Source: Microbacterium sp. MYb45 (GTDB lineage Bacteria > Actinomycetota > Actinomycetes > Actinomycetales > Microbacteriaceae). Taken from it: a DNA stretch of 64,000 nt. The first letter of the stretch is position 1, and each line of letters starts with the position of its first letter. The position numbers and the translations under genes were made by a program. The DNA lies in the NCBI RefSeq assembly GCF_002979655.1, contig NZ_PCPG01000001.1, forward strand, positions 1,263,520 through 1,327,519. Direction: 5' to 3'. Below, piece by piece: positions 62,104 through 64,000 of the stretch. The notes under the pieces were generated by a model that had not been told where the DNA came from, searched no databases, and saw nothing but the letters and a program-made list of their open reading frames with translations.

Positions 62104-63896
62104 TACGCCTCCGGGTCCGCGTCGTCGGTCTCGTCCTCACCCAGGAGCTCGCGGACCTCGTCCTCGACCGTGGGCTCTTCGGCGTCGGTCTCGTCAGCCA
62201 TGGCGTCGGAGTCCGCAGCGGGCTCTTCAGACACTTTCTCGTCCGCTTCGTCATCCGTCTCGTCGGAATCCGCAGTGGCCTCGACGACGTCAGCCTCGTC
62301 TGCTTCATCGGCCGGTTCGGCGACCTCGTCGTCGAGGAACTCGCCCTCGATCATGCTGTCCTCGATGAAGATCTCCTCGTCACCGGCCTCGTCGATCCCG
62401 AGTGCCTCGGCAGCGACCTCGGCACGGTGTGCCCAGAAAGCGGCCTCATCGGTGCGTCCGAGGTCTTCGAGAACAGCGGCACGAGCGGCGAACAGAGCAG
62501 GGCTCCATTCGAAAGCCCGATCCGGGTCGAGCTCGGGGATCTCGAGCTCGCCGAGCGCAAGCTCCAGATCGCCCTGATCCAGACGAGCACCCGACATCGC
62601 GATCGCCAGTGCGACACGCACGGGAGTCTCGAGGGCAGACCGGTCGACAGCGCGGCCGGTCTCGAGCGCGCGATCGGAACGTCCGATGCCACGCTCGCTG
62701 TCGACCATCAGCGCGATCTGATCGTCCTTGCCCGAGATGCGTCGGTAGGTGCGGAGTTCGCGGAGAGCAAGGGCGAAGTCACCCGTCGCGTAAGCGGTGA
62801 TGCCGAGAGTCTCGCGGACGATCGCGATACGGCCGGCGCGTCGAGACGCCGCCAGCGCGTGCTCGTGCGCAAGCGCGGGGTCCTCGTCGATGAGCTTCGA
62901 AGCCATCGCCAGGTGACGCGCGACGTGCTCGGCGTTCTCCTTGCTCAGGGTCTTGAGCTCGTTGCGAGCGCCCCCGTTGAGGTCGCGCGCAGTGATCTCG
63001 TCGGGAATCTGCGGCTCATCGAACCGCGGACGCTCATTCGCCGCCTGAGACGGACGCTCCCGACCGGCGCCTCCGCGCTGCGGGAACGAGCGGGACTTGT
63101 CGCGATCACCACCGTCACGGCGCGGCGCCGAATCACGACGCGGGGCACCACCGTCACGGTTGTAGCCACCACCTTCGCGGCGCGGGGCACCACCGTCACG
63201 GTTGTAGCCACCGCCCTCACGGCGGGGAGCTGCACCATCACGGTTGTACCCGCCACCCTCACGACGGGGGGCACCATCCCGGTTGTAGCCACCGCCTTCA
63301 CGGCGCGGGGCACCACCATCACGGTTGTAGCCACCTTCGCGACGCGGAGCTGCACCATCACGGTTGTACCCACCGCCCTCACGACGCGGAGCTGCACCAT
63401 CACGGTTGTACCCACCGCCCTCACGACGCGGGGCTCCACCTTCACGGTTGTAGCCACCGCCCTCACGACGCGGGGCACCACCATCACGGTTGTACCCGCC
63501 CTCGCGACGCGGGGCACCACCATCACGGTTGTAGCCACCCTCGCGACGCGGGGCACCACCATCACGGTTGTAGCCACCCTCGCGACGCGGGGCACCACCA
63601 TCACGGTTGTACCCGCCCTCACGACGCGGGGCACCACCATCACGGTTGTAGCCACCGCCCTCACGACGCGGAGCTGCGCCATCACGGTTGTCGCCACCCT
63701 CGCGACGCGGGGCACCACCATCACGGTTGTACCCACCGCCCTCGCGACGCGGGGCACCACCATCACGGTTGTAGCCACCCTCGCGACGCGGGGCGCCACC
63801 ATCACGGCTGTTTCCGGGGCGTCCGCCAGAAGCGCGATTACCGCGCGATCCGCTGTCGTCATTGCGACGCGGACGGCGCTCTTCCTCTTCTGGCAT
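62103..63896 (-). CDS. Gly/Arg/Tyr-rich tandem-repeat protein with TPR-like and acidic domains, 597 aa
   Basis: Residues about 28-265 are some 17 copies of a 13-15-residue unit, GGAPRREGGYNRD with small variants, an RGG-like disordered region suited to binding RNA. Residues about 300-500 are helical and TPR-like (NAEHVARHLAMASKLIDEDPALAHEHALAASRRAG, later DLELALGELEIPEL). The last 90 residues are very acidic (DEADEADVVEATADSDETDDEADE). An opposite-charged tail and head could self-associate. The 200-residue core is conserved in related actinobacteria next to the HAD gene; its role is unknown. Confidence 0.88.
   Translation of the reverse strand: MPEEEERRPRRNDDSGSRGNRASGGRPGNSRDGGAPRREGGYNRDGGAPRREGGGYNRDGGAPRREGGDNRDGAAPRREGGGYNRDGGAPRREGGYNRDGGAPRREGGYNRDGGAPRREGGYNRDGGAPRREGGYNRDGGAPRREGGGYNREGGAPRREGGGYNRDGAAPRREGGGYNRDGAAPRREGGYNRDGGAPRREGGGYNRDGAPRREGGGYNRDGAAPRREGGGYNRDGGAPRREGGGYNRDGGAPRRDSAPRRDGGDRDKSRSFPQRGGAGRERPSQAANERPRFDEPQIPDEITARDLNGGARNELKTLSKENAEHVARHLAMASKLIDEDPALAHEHALAASRRAGRIAIVRETLGITAYATGDFALALRELRTYRRISGKDDQIALMVDSERGIGRSDRALETGRAVDRSALETPVRVALAIAMSGARLDQGDLELALGELEIPELDPDRAFEWSPALFAARAAVLEDLGRTDEAAFWAHRAEVAAEALGIDEAGDEEIFIEDSMIEGEFLDDEVAEPADEADEADVVEATADSDETDDEADEKVSEEPAADSDAMADETDAEEPTVEDEVRELLGEDETDDADPEA
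63100..63815. repeat. coding tandem repeat, unit 39-45 bp, about 17 copies
   Basis: The DNA encodes the Gly/Arg/Tyr repeats of the gene at 62103-63896. Units differ by whole codons and by synonymous changes, and the same blocks (for example three identical units in a row near 63500-63620) show recent duplication. Unit boundaries keep the frame. Confidence 0.92.
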
Positions 63897-63925
63897 GATG
63901 CTCCCTGTTCTATTCGTGTAAACGC

Positions 63926-63957
63926 AAAATGGCCACCCATCGATGGGTGGCCATTTT
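63926..63957 (-). terminator. rRNA operon terminator
   Basis: A perfect 32-base palindrome (16-bp arms, AAAATGGCCACCCATC type) lies just past the 5S rRNA 3' end on the minus strand and ends in a TTTTG tract. The position suits termination of the rRNA operon before the repeat-protein gene. Confidence 0.88.
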
Positions 63958-63963
63958 GTCTAA

Positions 63964-64000
63964 AAGGAGTCCGGCGGTGTCCTACTCTCCCACAGGGTCC
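63964..64000 (-). rRNA. rrf: 5S ribosomal RNA, 3' end (partial)
   Basis: On the minus strand the last bases read GGACCCTGTGGGAGAGTAGG, then ACACCGCCGGACTCC, the characteristic 3' part of actinobacterial 5S rRNA. The gene continues beyond the window. The exact 3' end is uncertain by a few bases. Confidence 0.9.

Noticed and set aside
63100..63815. CRISPR array
   Set aside because: The repeats are contiguous without unique spacers, keep a single reading frame and encode a Gly/Arg-rich protein segment; no cas genes are present.

Overview
The window looks like chromosomal DNA of a high-GC actinobacterium of the Microbacteriaceae, most likely Microbacterium. Three things point there: the gene order tlyA-nadK-recN-pyrG-NUDIX-xerD-parA-scpA-scpB-rluB-tyrA-cmk-der, the LacI-controlled glycoside clusters, and a DUF222/HNH gene behind an actinobacterial-type SOS box. 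No taxonomic search was possible, so the genus is an inference.

Layout. Positions 1-3.7 kb hold two unrecognised genes and a large arylsulfatase. Positions 3.93-42.8 kb are an accessory region at an intact tRNA-Pro(GGG) gene (42727-42800, minus strand). The 3' part of that tRNA is repeated in direct orientation at 3974-4015 and 17226-17266. Both partial copies are followed by the same kind of arm carrying paired short direct repeats. This is the expected pattern for two elements integrated in tandem. No integrase gene remains that I can recognise.

Element 1 (about 4.0-17.2 kb) carries an AbiE-type toxin-antitoxin pair. It also carries a LacI-controlled sugar locus: PfkB kinase, GH78 alpha-rhamnosidase, secreted GH99/GH71-like protein, LacI regulator, nucleoside-hydrolase-family protein and an ABC sugar importer. 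Two near-identical 24-bp palindromes mark its operators.

Element 2 (about 17.3-42.7 kb) has a defence half and a sugar half. The defence half (17.9-32.0 kb) holds a 974-residue SF2 helicase with a probable C-terminal nuclease, an XRE-ImmA protein with an unknown partner, several small unknown genes, a translationally coupled sigma factor / XRE / zinc-ribbon ImmA peptidase operon, and, divergent from it, a Hachiman-type hamAB pair. The sugar half (32.6-42.5 kb) holds a GH1 glucosidase, an FAD oxidoreductase, an ABC importer, a LacI regulator and a secreted GH36-like enzyme. Three copies of a 14-bp operator motif lie upstream of the three transcription units.

Positions 42.9-64 kb are ordinary chromosome. 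There are a few small plus-strand genes (GNAT, DUF2004-like, YhhN, S4, DUF222-HNH), then a long minus-strand run of housekeeping genes with many short overlaps. The run ends with a protein that begins with about 17 tandem Gly/Arg-rich repeats. At the right edge lie a strong terminator and the 3' end of a 5S rRNA gene.
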